Source: Trichostrongylus colubriformis
Taxonomy: Eukaryota > Nematoda > Chromadorea > Rhabditida > Trichostrongylidae
Assembly (NCBI GenBank): GCA_963978905.1
Contig: OZ022260.1
Coordinates: forward strand, 273,725-337,724
Direction of reading: 5' to 3'
DNA: 64,000 bases
This document shows, one piece after another, positions 60,721 to 64,000 of the stretch (the first letter of the stretch is position 1; every line of letters starts with the position of its first letter). A program made the position numbers and the translations under genes. The notes under the pieces are model-generated. The model was not told the origin of the DNA, did not search any database, and worked only from the letters and a program-made list of their open reading frames with translations.

Positions 60721-63700
60721 ATGTGTACAGATGTGTACAGATGTGTACAGATGTGTACAAATGTGTACAAATGTGTACAGATGTGTACAGATGTGTACAG
60801 ATGTGTACGGATGTGTACAAATGTGTACAGATGTGTACGGATGTGTACAAATGTGTTACAGATGTGTACAAATGTGTACAGATGTGTACAGATGTGTACA
60901 GATGTGTACAGATATGTACAAATGTGTACAGATGTGTACAGATGTGTACAGATGTGTACGGATGTGTACAAATGTGTACAGATGTGTACGGATGTGTACA
61001 AATGTGTACAAATGTGTACAGATGTGTACAAATGTGTACAGATGTGTACAGATGTGTACAGATGTGTACAAATGTGTACAGATGTGTACAAATGTGTACA
61101 TATGTGTACGGATGTGTACAAATGTGTACAGATGTGTACAGATGTGTACAGATGTGTACAGATGTGTACAGATGTGTACGGATGTGTACAAATGTGTACA
61201 GATGTGTACGGATGTGTACAAATGTGTACAGATGTGTACGGATGTGTACAAATGTGTTACAGATGTGTACAAATGTGTTACAGATGTGTACAAATGTGTA
61301 CATATGTGTACGGATGTGTACAAATGTGTACAAATGTGTACAGATGTGTACAGATGTGTACAGATGTGTACAGATGTGTACGGATGTGTACAAATGTGTA
61401 CAGATGTGTACGGATGTGTACAAATGTGTTACAGATGTGTACAAATGTGTACAGATGTGTACAGATGTGTACGGATGTGTACAAATGTGTACAAATGTGT
61501 ACAGATGTGTACAGATGTGTACAGATGTGTACGGATATGTACAGATGTGTACGGATGTGTACAAATGTGTACAGATGTGTACGGACGTGTACAAATGTGT
61601 ACAGATGTGTACGGATGTGTACAAATGTGTACAGATGTGTACGGATGTGTACAAATGTGTTACAGATGTGTACAGATGTGTACGAATGTGTACAAATGTG
61701 TACAGATGTGTACGGATGTGTACAGATGTGTACAGATGTGTACAGATGTGTACAGATGTGTACAGATGTGTACGGATGTGTACAAATGTGTACAGATGTG
61801 TACGGATGTGTACAAATGTGTTACAGATGTGTGCAAATGTGTACAGATGTGTACAGATGTGTACAGATGTGTACGGATGTGTACAAATGTGTACAGGTGT
61901 GTACAGATGTGTACAAATGTGTACGGATGTGTACAAATGTGTACAGATGTGTACAGATGTGTACAGATGTGTACAAATGTGTACAAATGTGTACAGATGT
62001 GTACAGATGTGTACAGATGTGTACGGATGTGTACAAATGTGTACAGATGTGTACGGATGTGTACAAATGTGTTACAGATGTGTACAAATGTGTACAGATG
62101 TGTACAGATGTGTACAGATGTGTACAGATATGTACAAATGTGTACAGATGTGTACAGATGTGTACAGATGTGTACGGATGTGTACAAATGTGTACAGATG
62201 TGTACGGATGTGTACAAATGTGTACAAATGTGTACAGATGTGTACAAATGTGTACAGATGTGTACAGATGTGTACAGATGTGTACAAATGTGTACAGATG
62301 TGTACAAATGTGTACATATGTGTACGGATGTGTACAAATGTGTACAGATGTGTACAGATGTGTACAGATGTGTACAGATGTGTACAGATGTGTACGGATG
62401 TGTACAAATGTGTACAGATGTGTACGGATGTGTACAAATGTGTACAGATGTGTACGGATGTGTACAAATGTGTTACAGATGTGTACAAATGTGTTACAGA
62501 TGTGTACAAATGTGTACATATGTGTACGGATGTGTACAAATGTGTACAAATGTGTACAGATGTGTACAGATGTGTACAGATGTGTACAGATGTGTACGGA
62601 TGTGTACAAATGTGTACAGATGTGTACGGATGTGTACAAATGTGTTACAGATGTGTACAAATGTGTACAGATGTGTACAGATGTGTACGGATGTGTACAA
62701 ATGTGTACAGATGTGTACGGATGTGTACAAATGTGTTACAGATGTGTACAAATGTGTACAGATGTGTACGGATGTGTACAAATGTGTTACAGATGTGTAC
62801 AAATGTGTACAGATGTGTACAGATGTGTACGGATGTGTACAAATGTGTACAGATGTGTACGGATGTGTACAAATGTGTTACAGATGTGTACAAATGTGTA
62901 CAGATGTGTACAGATGTGTACAGATGTGTACAGATATGTACAAATGTGTACAGATGTGTACAAATGTGTACATATGTGTACGGATGTGTACAAATGTGTA
63001 CAGATGTGTACAGATGTGTACAGATGTGTACGGATGTGTACAAATGTGTACAGATGTGTACAGATGTGTACAGATGTGTACAAATGTGTACAAATGTGTA
63101 CAGATGTGTACAGATGTGTACAGATGTGTACAAATGTGTACATATGTGTACGGATGTGTACAAATGTGTACATATGTGTACAAATGTGTACATATGTGTA
63201 CGGATGTGTACAAATGTGTACAGATGTGTACAGATGTGTACAGATGTGTACAGATGTGTACAGATGTGTACGGATGTGTACAAATGTGTACAGATGTGTA
63301 CGGATGTGTACAAATGTGTTACAGATGTGTACAAATGTGTACAGATGTGTACAGATGTGTACAGATATGTACAAATGTGTACAGATGTGTACAGATGTGT
63401 ACAGATGTGTACGGATGTGTACAAATGTGTACAGATGTGTACGGATGTGTACAAATGTGTACAAATGTGTACAGATGTGTACAGATGTGTACGGATGTGT
63501 ACAGATGTGTACAAATGTGTACAAATGTGTACAAATGTGTACAGATGTGTACAAATGTGTACAGATGTGTACAGATGTGTACAAATGTGTACAGATGTGT
63601 ACAGATGTGTACAGATGTGTACAGATGTGTACAGATGTGTACGGATGTGCACAAATGTGTACAGATGTGTACGGATGTGTACAAATGTGTTACAGATGTG

Positions 63701-64000
63701 TACAAATGTGTACAGATGTGTACAGATGTGTACAGATGTGTACAGATATGTACAAATGTGTACAGATGTGTACAAATGTGTACATATGTGTACGGATGTG
63801 TACAAATGTGTACAGATGTGTACAGATGTGTACAGATGTGTACGGATGTGTACAAATGTGTACAGATGTGTACAGATGTGTACAGATGTGTACAAATGTG
63901 TACAAATGTGTACAGATGTGTACAGATGTGTACAAATGTGTACATATGTGTACGGATGTGTACAAATGTGTACATATGTGTACGGATGTGTACAGATGTG

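Larger units (their letters stand above)
31701..64000 (+). repeat. 10-bp satellite array, segment 6 (over 32 kb, runs off the window)
   Basis: Uninterrupted decamers to the end of the window with no further spacer. The first 4.7 kb copy segment 4 (offset 7376/7386). A 1961-bp repeat follows, shown by the unique GAACAG unit at 34951 and 36912. From about 41.4 kb the markers ACGGACGTG, ACGGATATGT, ACGAATG and GCAAATG recur in pairs 492 bp apart, inside larger blocks. There are no inversions: all units keep the same orientation. Confidence 0.97.

Noticed and set aside
13171..64000. CRISPR array or leader-repeat structure.
   Set aside because: Units are directly adjacent 10-mers without unique spacers, in a eukaryotic context with introns, and no cas gene is present.
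13171..64000. Telomeric or subtelomeric repeat.
   Set aside because: The nematode telomere unit TTAGGC is absent as a tandem. The array is not at a sequence end here, and the unit is unrelated. Subtelomeric position is possible but not shown.

Overview
The window looks like nuclear DNA of a nematode, most likely a clade V (strongylid-type) worm. The reasons are compact exons with mostly short introns (60-100 bp where uninterrupted), TTTCAG-type splice acceptors, GTGAGT/GTAAGT donors, a patched-related (PTR) gene of the kind nematodes have in large families, and dense small inverted-repeat transposons. Species assignment is inference; no rRNA, intact tRNA, telomere (TTAGGC)n or bacterial-type operon is visible.

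Left 12.7 kb (ordinary chromosome): (i) a plus-strand partial gene of unknown function with three phase-compatible exons (285-402, 499-624, 2497-2682) ending in a basic coiled-coil tail; (ii) a minus-strand patched-related locus from 12388 down to 5033. Nine exons of the second join in phase and encode recognisable PTR segments, but the sterol-sensing core is missing and one exon carries a single-base frameshift, so it reads as a decayed gene. Introns and intergenic DNA are full of non-autonomous elements: two copies of a TTAA-target (piggyBac-type) foldback MITE, a Mutator-like MITE with a perfect 9-bp target duplication, a ~215-bp TIR element with a 7-bp duplication, a 412-bp foldback element, and two copies of a pseudo-tRNA-headed SINE-like repeat.

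Right 51 kb (13171-64000): a giant satellite built from a 10-bp unit, consensus TGTACAGATG on the plus strand, with a small set of recurrent variants (ACAAATG, ACATATG, ACGGATG, rarer others) and an 11-bp form (TGTTACAGATG). The variants are arranged in higher-order repeats of about 0.49, 1.96, 2.1, 2.4 and 2.5 kb and longer. The array is broken by two kinds of unique-sequence island: spacer A (499 bp; 12672, 23826, 31202) and spacer B (922 bp; 20611, 22566, 29942). The first copy of A is the left edge of the array and is continuous with ordinary flanking DNA. A composite block B-satellite-A-satellite is tandemly duplicated at an offset of 7376 bp with near identity, so the locus grew recently by segmental duplication as well as unit-level slippage. 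The array runs off the right end of the window.

How the parts relate: the satellite lies just upstream (5' side) of the broken PTR locus, where its missing N-terminal exons would be expected. The very long open frames over the satellite are produced by stop-free 10-bp periodicity and are not annotated as genes. The most interesting unexplained object is the satellite itself: helical-pitch periodicity, a palindromic core each turn, Z-DNA-prone variants, perfect Pumilio/PUF-type motifs in one transcript orientation, and captured islands.
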